Source: an uncultured Jannaschia sp. (GTDB taxonomy: Bacteria; Pseudomonadota; Alphaproteobacteria; Rhodobacterales; Rhodobacteraceae). Taken from it: 64,000 bases of DNA. Position numbers and translations under genes: made by a program. The notes below the pieces were generated by a model. That model did not search any database. It was not told the origin of the DNA and was given only the letters and a program-made list of their open reading frames with translations. The stretch is from positions 59,498-123,497 of the forward strand of contig NZ_CANLTQ010000008.1 in NCBI RefSeq assembly GCF_947494025.1, read 5' to 3'. Shown piece after piece: positions 26,357 to 35,352 of this stretch (position 1 is the first letter of the stretch; each line of letters opens with the position of its first letter).

Positions 26357-27430
26357 TCACGTCTCGGCTCCCGCCCGCGCCCTCCGCAGAAGCGCCATCC
26401 GTCGCTCGAACGCGTCCGACATGACGGCCTCGCCCTCTGCCTGGAAAGGAGGCAGCGTTTCGGCATGCCAGCAGGCCGCCATGTGATCCCCCTCCCGGAA
26501 CGTGTCGAGCGGCGGCGAGGCGGCGAGGCAGGTCTCGGTCGCGTGGGGGCAGCGCGAGGCGAAGGCGCAGCCGGGGATGGGCTCGAAGGGGCCGGGCGGG
26601 CTCCCTTCGATGTCCGGCCCGCTCCCGGACCCGCGACGGCCGCCGAGGCTGGGTGTCGCCGCGAGCAGCATCCGCGTGTAGGGATGGGACGGGCGCTCGA
26701 ACACCGCCTCGACCGATCCCGTCTCGACGAGACGGCCGGCATAGAGCACGCCCACCCGGTCGGAGATGTGGCGCACCACCGACATGTCGTGGGAGATGAA
26801 CAGGTAGGAGACGCCAAGCTCGGCGCGCAGCCGGGCGAGCAGGTTGAGCACCTGCGCCTGGATCGACACGTCGAGCGCCGAGACCGCCTCGTCGCAGACG
26901 ATCAGCGCGGGCTCCACGGCCAGGGCGCGGGCGATCGCGATGCGCTGACGCTGGCCGCCCGAGAACTCATGCGGATAGCGCCCCTTGTGGTGCGGGGCGA
27001 GACCCACGATCCGGAGCAGTTCGTCCACGCGGGCCTCGACGGCATGGCCCTCGCGCAGCCGGTGCAGGCGGATCGGCTCGGCCAGAACCTCGCCCACGCG
27101 GACGCGCGGATCGAGCGAGCTGAACGGGTCCTGGAAGATGATCTGCATGTGCCGGCGCAGCTTGCGCAGGTCCGCCGCGGAAAGGCCGGTGATGTCCCGG
27201 CCGCCGAACAGGATCTCTCCGGAATCGGGTTCGAGCAACCGCAGGATCGTTCGGCCGATGGTCGACTTGCCCGACCCGCTCTCGCCGACCAGTCCGAAGA
27301 TCTCGCCCTGTCCGATCCGGAAACTGACATCGGTGACGACGCGGGCCCGCCGGCCCGACCGCAGCAGTCCCGCCTTGCCGGCAAAGGTCTTGCAAAGGTT
27401 CCGGACCTCGAGGGTCGGGGTCGTCTTCAT
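26357..27430 (-). CDS. Dipeptide/oligopeptide-type ABC transporter ATPase (DppF-like)
   Basis: A 357-residue ATPase with Walker A GESGSGKSTIGR, signature FSGGQRQRIA, Walker B LIVCDEAVSALD and the C-terminal oligopeptide-transporter region PGCAFASRCPHATETC. Its ATG overlaps the stop of the DppD-like gene (ATGA). It powers the divergent DppBC-type permeases. Confidence 0.92.
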   Translation of the reverse strand: MKTTPTLEVRNLCKTFAGKAGLLRSGRRARVVTDVSFRIGQGEIFGLVGESGSGKSTIGRTILRLLEPDSGEILFGGRDITGLSAADLRKLRRHMQIIFQDPFSSLDPRVRVGEVLAEPIRLHRLREGHAVEARVDELLRIVGLAPHHKGRYPHEFSGGQRQRIAIARALAVEPALIVCDEAVSALDVSIQAQVLNLLARLRAELGVSYLFISHDMSVVRHISDRVGVLYAGRLVETGSVEAVFERPSHPYTRMLLAATPSLGGRRGSGSGPDIEGSPPGPFEPIPGCAFASRCPHATETCLAASPPLDTFREGDHMAACWHAETLPPFQAEGEAVMSDAFERRMALLRRARAGAET

Positions 27431-28461
27431 GCGACCGTCTCCTCGAGCGGCGCGCGCCAGCAGGCGGCGCGGTGCCCGTCATCGCCGACCCGGTCCAGGG
27501 GCGGCCGTTCGGCGCGGCACTTATCGACCGCGAAGGGGCAGCGCGGCGCGAAACGGCACCCCTCGGGCATGCTGCCGGGCGCGGGGACCTGTCCGCGGAT
27601 CGCGGCGAGATCTCGACCCTTGTCCCCGGAGCGCGGCAACGCCGCGAACAGCGCGAGCGTGTAGGGATGCTGCGGATCCTCGAAGATCGCGTCCCGGGTG
27701 CCTTCCTCGACGATGCGGCCGGCGTAGATCACGGCGATCCGGTCGGCAATCTCGGACACCACGGCAAGATCGTGGGTGATGAACAGCACCGAAGTCTCCA
27801 TCTCGTGGCGCAACTCGTCCACGAGGCGGAGGATCTGGTTCTGGATCGTCACGTCGAGCGCCGTCGTCGGCTCGTCCGCGATCAGCAGGCGCGGGCGGCA
27901 GACCAGCGCCATCGCGATCATCACGCGTTGACGCAGCCCTCCCGAAAGCTGGTGGGGATATTGCGCGAACCGCGCCTCGGGCGCGGGGACCTGCACGCGC
28001 CGCAGCATGGCCAGCGCGGCCTCGCGGGCCTCGGACGCGCTCATGCGGCGATGCTGGCGCAACGGCTCCATGATCTGCTCGCCGGCGGTCAGGACCGGGT
28101 TGAGCGAGGTCATCGGCTCCTGAAAGATCATCGCCATCTCGTCGCCGCGCAGCGCCTCGCGCTGACGCTCAGGAAGCGACAACAGATCCCGGCCCGCGAA
28201 GTCGAAGCGATCGGCGGAGATTTCGGCGGTTCCGGGCGTCAGGCCCATTGTCGCCAAGGCGGTGAGGCTCTTGCCGGAGCCGCTTTCGCCAACGACGCAG
28301 ACCAACTCCCCGGCCCGGACGGTAAGGTCGAGCCCGTCGAGGATCGGAACGCCTCCGAAGGCGACCGACAGGCCGCGGATCGTCAGAACGTCCCGTGCCC
28401 CCGCCGGGGGTTCGGGAGGCTTCGCCGACCCGGCCGCGCCCGACGGTTCATTTGTCTTCAT
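27427..28461 (-). CDS. Dipeptide/oligopeptide-type ABC transporter ATPase (DppD-like)
   Basis: A 344-residue ATPase: Walker A GESGSGKSLTALA, signature LSGGLRQRVM, Walker B LLIADEPTTALD and a C-terminal CRFAPRCPFAVDKC motif. ATG 28461 is preferred; a GTG at 28485 in frame would add eight residues. It is the first gene of the minus-strand pair and shares a divergent, operator-rich promoter region with the permease genes. Confidence 0.9.
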   Translation of the reverse strand: MKTNEPSGAAGSAKPPEPPAGARDVLTIRGLSVAFGGVPILDGLDLTVRAGELVCVVGESGSGKSLTALATMGLTPGTAEISADRFDFAGRDLLSLPERQREALRGDEMAMIFQEPMTSLNPVLTAGEQIMEPLRQHRRMSASEAREAALAMLRRVQVPAPEARFAQYPHQLSGGLRQRVMIAMALVCRPRLLIADEPTTALDVTIQNQILRLVDELRHEMETSVLFITHDLAVVSEIADRIAVIYAGRIVEEGTRDAIFEDPQHPYTLALFAALPRSGDKGRDLAAIRGQVPAPGSMPEGCRFAPRCPFAVDKCRAERPPLDRVGDDGHRAACWRAPLEETVA

Positions 28462-28513
28462 CGGCAAGTTCACCGTTGACAACACCTTCCATGGTTAAGG
28501 CATAGTTTGGTTG

Positions 28514-28527
28514 TTGAAACGGTTCAA
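28514..28527. promoter_or_regulatory. LacI-type half-palindromic operator candidate
   Basis: TTGAAACGGTTCAA, a nearly perfect 14-bp palindrome with central CG of the form bound by LacI-family repressors, in the divergent region between the DppD-like and DppB-like genes. Confidence 0.55.
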
Positions 28528-28541
28528 TCGCTATTGAACCC

Positions 28542-28553
28542 GTTTAGTAAACC
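28542..28553. promoter_or_regulatory. Operator candidate GTTTAGTAAACC shared with the LacI gene at 39.1 kb
   Basis: GTTTAGTAAAC at 28542-28552 recurs at 39142-39152, upstream of the LacI-family gene and its divergent kinase gene. I saw no third copy in the window. It lies 37 bases before the DppB-like start. Confidence 0.7.
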
Positions 28554-28588
28554 AGTTTTGTTCGGGTACGACCCGACAGGAGGACGAA

Positions 28589-29533
28589 GTGGCGCGCCAG
28601 CTACTGGGCCGGATCACGAGCCTGCTTCCCATCCTGATCGGGGTGTCGGTCGTGGTGTTCCTGCTGGTCCGGCTCATCCCCGGGGACCCGGTCGTGGCGC
28701 TTCTGGGGATGGAGGCAACGCCCGAGGCGATCGCCGCCCTGCGGGAACGCTACAAGCTCGACGATCCCTGGGCGGTCCAGTACCTTGCCTGGATGGGCAG
28801 CCTGCTGACCGGGGATCTGGGGCGCTCGGTGCAGAGCGGGCGCGAGGTGCTTCCGCTGCTCATGGACGCGCTGCTGCCGACCCTGTGGCTCGCGCTCGCC
28901 GCGACGGTCGTTTCGCTCGCCATCGCCATCCCCACCGGCGTGATCGCGGCCACGCGGCGCGACACGGGCGCCGACATGCTCGCGTCGCTGCTGTCGCTGT
29001 TCGGGCTGTCGATGCCCAGCTTCTGGATCGGCGTGCTGCTGATCCTGCTGTTCTCGATCCATCTCCCGATCCTGCCCGCCTCGGGCTACGTCGCGCCGAG
29101 CGAAGATTTCGGCCGTTTCCTGCTGCACCTGATCCTGCCGGCGATCACGCTGGGCACCGCGCTGGCGGCGGCGATCATGCGGATGACGCGCGCCACCATG
29201 CTCGAAGTGCTGGAGGCCGATTACGTGCGCACCGCGCGGGCCAAGGGGCTTCCGCGCCGCAAGGTGATCTGGAAGCACGCCTACCGCAACGCGCAGATCC
29301 CGATCATTACCCTGATCGGCATCCAGTTCGGACAGGTGCTGGGCGGCGTCGTCATCACCGAGACGATCTTTTCCTGGCCCGGGATCGGCAAGCTGACGGT
29401 GGATGCGATCTTCGCGCGCGACTACCCGGTGGTGCAAGGGGCGGTGCTGCTGACGGCCGGGCTGTTCGTGCTGATCAATCTCGCGACCGACATCCTTTAT
29501 ACGATCGTCGATCCGCGGATGCGCCTGTCGTGA
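28589..29533 (+). CDS. Peptide-type ABC permease (DppB-like)
   Basis: A 314-residue permease from GTG 28589 with AGGAGG upstream. The first helix VVVFLLVRLIPGDPV and the coupling loop YVRTARAKGLPRRKVIWKHAYRNA are standard DppB features. Its stop overlaps the next gene (GTGA). Confidence 0.93.
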   Translation: MARQLLGRITSLLPILIGVSVVVFLLVRLIPGDPVVALLGMEATPEAIAALRERYKLDDPWAVQYLAWMGSLLTGDLGRSVQSGREVLPLLMDALLPTLWLALAATVVSLAIAIPTGVIAATRRDTGADMLASLLSLFGLSMPSFWIGVLLILLFSIHLPILPASGYVAPSEDFGRFLLHLILPAITLGTALAAAIMRMTRATMLEVLEADYVRTARAKGLPRRKVIWKHAYRNAQIPIITLIGIQFGQVLGGVVITETIFSWPGIGKLTVDAIFARDYPVVQGAVLLTAGLFVLINLATDILYTIVDPRMRLS

Positions 29534-30381
29534 GCGCGGCGGCCGCATCCCCCGCCGCCGCCCGGCTCCCGCCGCTGCTCGTCAGTCCCCGCGCGCTGCT
29601 TGGCGGCGGGCTGGTCCTTCTTGCGATCCTGGCCGCGATCCTCGCGCCGGTGCTCACCCCCTACGGCCCGAACGAGACCGACTTCCTCGCCGTGCTGCAA
29701 GGCCCCGGCCTCGCGCATCCGTTCGGAACCGACGAGCTGGGCCGGGACATCCTGACGCGCGTCCTGTACGGCGCGCGCGTCTCGCTCTCGGTCGGGCTGG
29801 TCAGCGTCCTGGCCTCGCTGGTCGCGGGCGCACTGATCGGCAGCTTCGCGGGCTACGCGTCGGGCTGGACCGATACGATCCTCATGCGTCTGATGGACGT
29901 GATCTTCGCCTTTCCGAGCGTGCTGCTCGCCCTGGCGATCGCCGCCGTGCTGGGGCCCAGCCTCGGCAACGCGATCCTGGCCATCGCGGTCGTCAACCTG
30001 CCGGTCTTCGCCCGCATCGCCCGGGCCCAGACGATGGTGGTCTGCTCGCTGGATTTCGTGGAGGCACGCCGCGCCCTGGGCTTCGGGGCCGGCAACATCC
30101 TCTTCCGTACCATCCTGCCCAACATCGCCGCGCCGCTGATGGTGCAGGGGTCGCTGCTCTTCGCGGCGGCGATCATCACCGAGTCCTACCTTTCCTTCCT
30201 GGGACTCGGGGCTCAACCGCCGACCGCGACCTGGGGCAACATGTTGCGTGACGCGATCGGCTTCCTCGAGCTTGCGCCCTGGATGGCATGGTTCTCGGGG
30301 CTAGCGATCTTCCTCACGGTCCTGGGGTTCAACGTGCTCGGCGATGCCCTGCGCGACGCCTTCGACCCCCGAACAGCCTGA
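29530..30381 (+). CDS. Peptide-type ABC permease (DppC-like)
   Basis: A 283-residue permease starting at GTG 29530. It has HPFGTDELGRDILTRVLYGAR near the N-terminus and ARRALGFGAGNILFRTILPN as coupling loop, both typical of DppC. Paired with the preceding DppB-like subunit. Confidence 0.93.
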   Translation: MSAAAASPAAARLPPLLVSPRALLGGGLVLLAILAAILAPVLTPYGPNETDFLAVLQGPGLAHPFGTDELGRDILTRVLYGARVSLSVGLVSVLASLVAGALIGSFAGYASGWTDTILMRLMDVIFAFPSVLLALAIAAVLGPSLGNAILAIAVVNLPVFARIARAQTMVVCSLDFVEARRALGFGAGNILFRTILPNIAAPLMVQGSLLFAAAIITESYLSFLGLGAQPPTATWGNMLRDAIGFLELAPWMAWFSGLAIFLTVLGFNVLGDALRDAFDPRTA

Positions 30382-30409
30382 AACGACCAACCGACAGGGA
30401 GCAAGACAG

Positions 30410-31909
30410 ATGAAGAGAAGAACCATTCTCGCCGCGATCGCGATCGCCGGCGGGGCCACCGCGTTCACACCGGCGCTCGCGCAGGATGACGCGGCCCTCG
30501 ACGTGGCGATCGTGTCGGACCCGGTGACGCTGGACCCGGCGCTCATGGCCTCGTTCTTCGAGCTGGCGGTGCAGTACAACATCTTCGAGCCGCTGCTGCA
30601 CACGACGCCGGACCTCGAGATCGAGCCGGGCCTTGCCTCCTACGAGATGCCCGACGAGACGACCTACGTGCTCACCCTTCGGGAGGGGCTGACATTTCAC
30701 GACGGCACGGCACTCGACGCGGAGGCGGTGAAGGCGAATTTCGATCGTTACATGGACCCCGAAACGGGCTCGCCGCGCGCGAGCGAACTCGGTCCGCTCG
30801 AGAGCGTGGAGGTGACGGGCCCGCTGGAGGTGACGCTGAAACTCGCCGATCCTTACGCCCCCTTCCTGCAGGTGCTGGCCAACCGGGCGGGCATGATGGT
30901 CTCGCCCACCGCGGTCGAAGAGCTCGGCGCGGATTTCGCGACCCGGGCCGTCGGGGCCGGTCCCTACAAGGTCGTCGACTGGACCAAGAACTCCGAACTG
31001 GAACTCGAGGCGTTCGATGCGTACTGGCGCGGCGCGCCCGCGATCGACCGGGTGGTCTTCCGCCCCATTCCCGACGAGACCGTGCGCATCAACAACCTGC
31101 GATCGGGCACGGTGGAGCTGATCGACGAGGTGGCGCCGCAACTGGTGCCGCAGGTCGAGGGCGACGCCTCGCTGAAACTGAAGAAAAGCCCCGGTCTCGG
31201 CTTCAACGCCTTTTCCTTCAACACGACGGCCGCGCCGTTCGACGATCCGCAGGTCCGGCGCGCCTTCTCGATGGCGGTCGATCCGCAGGTCGTCATGCAG
31301 GCCGCCTATTTCGGGGCCGCTTCCCCCGCCGCGGGCGCGATCCCGCCGTCGATCGGCTGGGCCTACGACGACAGCCTGGAAGCGCCGCGCGCCGACCCGG
31401 AGGGAGCCAGGGCGCTACTCGAGGAGGCTGGCATCGACGCGCCCGTGAGCATCGAGATCACCGTCACCAATTCACCGATCTATGTCCGGATCGCCCAGAT
31501 CCTGCAGTCGCAGGCGAACGAGGCGGGGTTCGACGTGTCGATCAACCAGATCGACTCGACCAGCCTGATCACGGTGCTGCGGGAGCGGACCTCGGATCTC
31601 ACCATGTCGCCGTGGTCCGGCCGGTCCGATCCCGACGGCAACATGTACAACTACTTCACCATCGACGGCCCCAACAACTTCCCCGGCTGGAAAAACGAGG
31701 AGGTCGACCGCCTGCTCAAGGACGCCCGGACCGAGACCGATCAGACCGCGCGCGCCGAGCTCTACGCGCAGGCACAGCGCATCATCGCCGACGAGGCGCC
31801 GCTGCTGTTCCTCGTGTTCCCGGAGAAGCTGCAGGCGTCGGTGGCAGACCTGGACTGGACGCAATGGCCCGACGGCGCGTTCCGGCTGCAATTCGCCACG
31901 ATGGAGTGA
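30410..31909 (+). CDS. Peptide-type ABC transporter binding protein (SBP family 5)
   Basis: A 499-residue periplasmic protein with a signal peptide ending near PALAQ and the family 5 landmarks VTLDPALMASFFE, YVLTLREGLTFHDGT and GFNAFSFNTTAAPFDD. Family 5 proteins bind peptides but also glycosides, opines and nickel chelates. The shared operator with a sugar-type regulon suggests a carbohydrate-like or glycosylated ligand, which is inference. Confidence 0.92.
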   Translation: MKRRTILAAIAIAGGATAFTPALAQDDAALDVAIVSDPVTLDPALMASFFELAVQYNIFEPLLHTTPDLEIEPGLASYEMPDETTYVLTLREGLTFHDGTALDAEAVKANFDRYMDPETGSPRASELGPLESVEVTGPLEVTLKLADPYAPFLQVLANRAGMMVSPTAVEELGADFATRAVGAGPYKVVDWTKNSELELEAFDAYWRGAPAIDRVVFRPIPDETVRINNLRSGTVELIDEVAPQLVPQVEGDASLKLKKSPGLGFNAFSFNTTAAPFDDPQVRRAFSMAVDPQVVMQAAYFGAASPAAGAIPPSIGWAYDDSLEAPRADPEGARALLEEAGIDAPVSIEITVTNSPIYVRIAQILQSQANEAGFDVSINQIDSTSLITVLRERTSDLTMSPWSGRSDPDGNMYNYFTIDGPNNFPGWKNEEVDRLLKDARTETDQTARAELYAQAQRIIADEAPLLFLVFPEKLQASVADLDWTQWPDGAFRLQFATME

Positions 31910-32006
31910 CGCCGGCCGCGGGCCCTGCGCCCGCAACCGCACGATACGCCCCGGGGGCCGCCGGCGCCCGGGGTCTTTTCCCACAACGAGCGAGGAAGAC
32001 GCGACC

Positions 32007-32771
32007 ATGACCAAGAATGTGCTGCTGGTCGGCGAGAGCTGGATCACCAGCGAGACTCACTTCAAGGGCTTCGACAATTTCTCGAGCGCGCATTATCACA
32101 CCGGCGCCGAGCCGTTCCTCGATGCCGTGCGGGGGGAGGAGTTCGACGTCACCTACATGCCCTCCCACGAGGCGGTCACCGACCTGCCCTTCGACCGGGC
32201 GGGGCTCGACCGGTGGGACGTGATCCTGATCTCCGACATCGGGGCGAACTCGCTGCTGCTGCCGCCGGATGTCTTCCTGCGCAGCGAGCGTCGGCCGAAC
32301 CGCCTGAAGCTCCTGCGCGACTGGACTCATGACGGCGGCGGGCTGATGATGGTCGGCGGATACCTGACCTTCCAGGGCATCGACGGCAGCGGACGCTGGC
32401 ACCGCACCCCGGTCGAGGATGCGCTGCCCGTGACCTGCCTGCCCTACGACGACCGGATCGAGGCACCCGAGGGCATCGTCCCCGAAATCGCCGGCGACGC
32501 CGCCCATCCGATCCTGGAGGGGGTGCCGGGCGACTGGCCGTTCATCCTCGGGGCCAACGAGATCGTGGCCCGCGACGGCGCCGAGGTTCTGGTCCGCCTG
32601 CCCGAGGCGGAGGGCGGTCACCCCCTGCTGGTGACCGGCGAGTACGGCAAGGGCCGCTCCATCGCCTGGGCCTCGGATATGGCGCCGCACTGGCTGCCGC
32701 CCGAGTTCCTGGCCTGGGGCGGCTACCGCACGATCTGGCTGAACATGCTGCGCTGGCTCGCCCGGACCTGA
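32007..32771 (+). CDS. Glutamine amidotransferase-like protein (COG5426 type)
   Basis: A 254-residue cytoplasmic protein with a class I amidotransferase-like fold: KNVLLVGESWITSETHFKGFDNF, DVILISDIGANSLLLPP, a GGGLMMVGGYLTFQG loop and GKGRSIAWASDMAPHW near the end. No cysteine is seen at the usual nucleophile loop (GGYLTF), so amidotransferase chemistry is doubtful. It closes the DppBCA-like unit and converges with the phosphotriesterase-like gene. Confidence 0.72.
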   Translation: MTKNVLLVGESWITSETHFKGFDNFSSAHYHTGAEPFLDAVRGEEFDVTYMPSHEAVTDLPFDRAGLDRWDVILISDIGANSLLLPPDVFLRSERRPNRLKLLRDWTHDGGGLMMVGGYLTFQGIDGSGRWHRTPVEDALPVTCLPYDDRIEAPEGIVPEIAGDAAHPILEGVPGDWPFILGANEIVARDGAEVLVRLPEAEGGHPLLVTGEYGKGRSIAWASDMAPHWLPPEFLAWGGYRTIWLNMLRWLART

Positions 32772-32819
32772 GCGGGGCAGGGCGGGCCCGGCCCCGCCCG
32801 CCCATTCGGGCCGGCGACC

Positions 32820-33875
32820 CTAGGCAACCACCTTTCGCGCCAGGGCGCGGCGGGGGTTGTCGACCATCAGCATCCGTAGCTCCGTGTCCGACAGGCCGTT
32901 CCGCGCGAGCCGGGGCAGCACGTGACGAGAGACGTGGGCGTAACCGTTCCCGCCGTGCCGCGTCAGCATCATCTTCAGGAACACGTCCTGCGACAGCAGG
33001 ATCCCCTCGCCGAACCCGCCTGCGAACAAATCGGCGATGGCCGCGCAGGTCTGCTCGTCCGAGGGGCACTGCACCTGCTGGTCGTCGTACCAGAAGTCCA
33101 TTCCCATCATGTCGTATTCGAGGAACGCGCCCCGACGGGCCAGCGCGCGCAGGTAGTCGGGGTCGTCGAAGCTCGGGTTCATATGGCACAGGATGGTCCG
33201 GTTCGCGGGCTGGCCCCGGCTCTCGACCTCGTCGAGCACCTCGTGGGCGAGCCGTTCCCAACCTGGCAGGTGGACCATCAGCGGCAGGCCGGTCCGGGCG
33301 GCCGCCCGCGCGGCGCCGCGGAGCGATCGGCGCTCGACGTCGGTGAACTGCGCCGACACCCCGATCTCGCCGACGAGGCCGATGCGGATGCCCGTTTCGC
33401 CCACGCCGGTCTCGGCCTCGGCGACGATTTCCGCGGCGATGTCCTCCTCGGACATGCTGTCGAGATGCGGCGGATGCGAGGAGTGGAGGTAATAGCCCGC
33501 GCCCATCACGATGTTCAGCCCGGTGGATCGCGCGATGCGCGCCAGCGCTTCCGGGTCGCGCCCGATGCCGCGGCAGGTCGGATCGACCACGGTGCGCCCG
33601 CCCCCGGCGGCGAACAGGCCAAGCTCCTCGACCGCCGCGCCCTCGTCGGTCAGGGCGCAGTTGTCCCGGCAGGCGAAGGGATCCGCGCGCAGCATCCACA
33701 GCATGTCGGGCGTCACGGCCCGGTCGCGGATGGGCGAGGCGAAGCGGGGGTCGGTGCCGCGCCACCAGCAGGTGACGTCGTTGAGGATATGCTCGTGCAT
33801 CAGCGTCGGCCCGAGCGCCTCCAGCGGCACGGGGCCGAGCACGGTCATCACGTCGGGTGCGAGGGCGTGGCTCAT
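32820..33875 (-). CDS. Phosphotriesterase-family hydrolase (PHP/lactonase type)
   Basis: A 351-residue TIM-barrel metal hydrolase, last gene of a seven-gene operon. ATG 33875 overlaps the stop of the TenA-like gene. Metal ligands: H27-x-H29 in LMHEHI, E170 in LVGEIGVS, H202 in MVHLPG, H231 in LCHMNPS and D297 in LLSQDVF. A glutamate replaces the carboxylated lysine of classic phosphotriesterases, as in the E. coli homology protein PHP. Relatives of this kind act on sugar lactones or related esters; the substrate is unknown. Confidence 0.85.
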   Translation of the reverse strand: MSHALAPDVMTVLGPVPLEALGPTLMHEHILNDVTCWWRGTDPRFASPIRDRAVTPDMLWMLRADPFACRDNCALTDEGAAVEELGLFAAGGGRTVVDPTCRGIGRDPEALARIARSTGLNIVMGAGYYLHSSHPPHLDSMSEEDIAAEIVAEAETGVGETGIRIGLVGEIGVSAQFTDVERRSLRGAARAAARTGLPLMVHLPGWERLAHEVLDEVESRGQPANRTILCHMNPSFDDPDYLRALARRGAFLEYDMMGMDFWYDDQQVQCPSDEQTCAAIADLFAGGFGEGILLSQDVFLKMMLTRHGGNGYAHVSRHVLPRLARNGLSDTELRMLMVDNPRRALARKVVA

Positions 33876-34504
33876 GCGGGTTCCTCGTAGGGGGCGTGGT
33901 GGAAAGCGATCTCCAGCTCGGTCACGCGGGCGAAGATGTCCGTCAGACGGTCGAGGTCGGCCTCGCGCCCATAGCGGTCCACGGCGTCCTTCAGCCAGCG
34001 GGCCTGGGCGGCGAAGGTCTCCTCGGCGTGAAGCGCGACCCAGGCCCGCAGGTCGGGATCGGCAATCGGCGCCCCGGCCGCGCGGACGCACCAGTTCCAG
34101 TACATCCATTCGGCCGCGAACATGGCGGTGACGATCTCGAGAAAGCTGCCCTCCTCGGCCAACCGTAGCATCCCGTCGCGGAAGGCGGCCGCCTGCGGCG
34201 GCAAAGCGGCGTCGGCCGACAGGCCGCGCGCGGCAAGGCGGGTCTCGAAATAGGGCACCTGCTCGTCGGCCAGCGCGGCCAGCACGCCGATCAGGTGCCG
34301 GCGCGTCGCGATGTCCGGAGCGCGCGCCACGGCGAAGGCAAAGATGGCTATGGCCGTGTCGACGAACGCCCCCTCGTAGACAAGGTAGCGGTCGAACACG
34401 TCACGGGGCAGGGCGTCGGCCTCGATCTGCGTGACGAAGCGATGCGAGAGCATGGCCTCCAGCTCCGGCGCGCAGCGTTCGAGAATGCGGTCGGACAGCG
34501 CCAC
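33872..34504 (-). CDS. TenA-like (thiaminase II family) protein
   Basis: A 210-residue all-helical protein: LSHRFVTQIEADALPRDVF, YLVYEGAFVDTAIAIFAFAVARAP and DEQVPYFE, then LRAWVALHAEETFAAQARWL, the heme-oxygenase-like TenA fold. Where classic TenA has P-C-x-W with its catalytic cysteine, this protein reads A130-A131-E132-W133, like the TenA_E subgroup. TenA enzymes cleave aminopyrimidines; here the operon points to another substrate, probably with a C-N bond. Overlaps the next gene by ATGA. Confidence 0.78.
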   Translation of the reverse strand: MALSDRILERCAPELEAMLSHRFVTQIEADALPRDVFDRYLVYEGAFVDTAIAIFAFAVARAPDIATRRHLIGVLAALADEQVPYFETRLAARGLSADAALPPQAAAFRDGMLRLAEEGSFLEIVTAMFAAEWMYWNWCVRAAGAPIADPDLRAWVALHAEETFAAQARWLKDAVDRYGREADLDRLTDIFARVTELEIAFHHAPYEEPA

Positions 34505-34505
34505 C

Positions 34506-35351
34506 TCAATCGCCCGTGGCGGGCCGGGCGGCCTCGACGAAGGCGCGGACGCGGTCCGGATCGACCGGGTTCCACCAGACGCCGCCCTCCTTCAGCGACG
34601 AGGCCACGATGACCGCGTCCGCCGGCCCGAGGATCGCCGCCACGTTTTCGGGCGTGACGCCGGAGCCGACCAGCACCGGCAGGGCCGTGGCGGCGGCCAC
34701 GGCCTCGATCTCGTCGGTCGTGGCGGAATCGCCGGTGCGCTGGCCGGTGGCGATCACGGCGTCGGCGTCGAAGAACTCCAGGTCGCGCGTGAGCTCGCCC
34801 ACCGTCCGGTCGGCGGTGATCGCATGGCTGCCGTGCTTGACGTGGGCGTCGGCGAAGACGCGAATGCCCTCCGCGCGCAGCAGGCTGCGGTAGCGCATCG
34901 CCTCGGCGGCGCGGCCCTCCATGAAACCCTCATTGGCGACGTAGGCATTGGCCCACTGGTTGACGCGGATGAAGGCCGCATCGGCCGCCCGCGCCACGGC
35001 GAAGGCCGGGATCGGCGCGTTGGCCAGAACGTTGACGCCAAGCGGCACGTCGAAGCGACGCCGGAGGCGGTCCGCGACCACCGCCAGGAAGCCCGTGGTC
35101 TCCGGCCCGATATCCTCGGGCTTGGAGAAAGGGATGTCGCCGTGGTTCTCGACCATGAGGCCGTGCATGCCGTTCGACACCAGTGCCTCGGCGTCGCGCA
35201 GGCAGGTCTCGTAGATCGCCTCCATGGACTCGCCGCGATAGCGCGGGCTGCCCGGGAAGGGCGGGCAGTGGATCATGCCGATCAGGGCCTTGGGCCGGCC
35301 GAAGATGGCCTGGATGGCGTCGCCACCCGTGGCGGAGATGGACTGGGTCAT
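34506..35351 (-). CDS. BtpA/SgcQ-family TIM-barrel protein
   Basis: A 281-residue protein with GMIHCPPFPGSPRY at the N-terminus, VENHGDIPFSKPED, RVNQWANAYVANEGF and a C-terminal phosphate-binding pattern LPVLVGSGVTPENV, together diagnostic of the BtpA family. Some relatives are linked to photosystem I biogenesis, others (SgcQ) sit in sugar operons with no proven activity. The phosphate-binding loop suggests a phosphorylated sugar or nucleotide-like substrate, consistent with the PfkB kinase divergent from this operon. Confidence 0.85.
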   Translation of the reverse strand: MTQSISATGGDAIQAIFGRPKALIGMIHCPPFPGSPRYRGESMEAIYETCLRDAEALVSNGMHGLMVENHGDIPFSKPEDIGPETTGFLAVVADRLRRRFDVPLGVNVLANAPIPAFAVARAADAAFIRVNQWANAYVANEGFMEGRAAEAMRYRSLLRAEGIRVFADAHVKHGSHAITADRTVGELTRDLEFFDADAVIATGQRTGDSATTDEIEAVAAATALPVLVGSGVTPENVAAILGPADAVIVASSLKEGGVWWNPVDPDRVRAFVEAARPATGD

Positions 35352-35352
35352 G

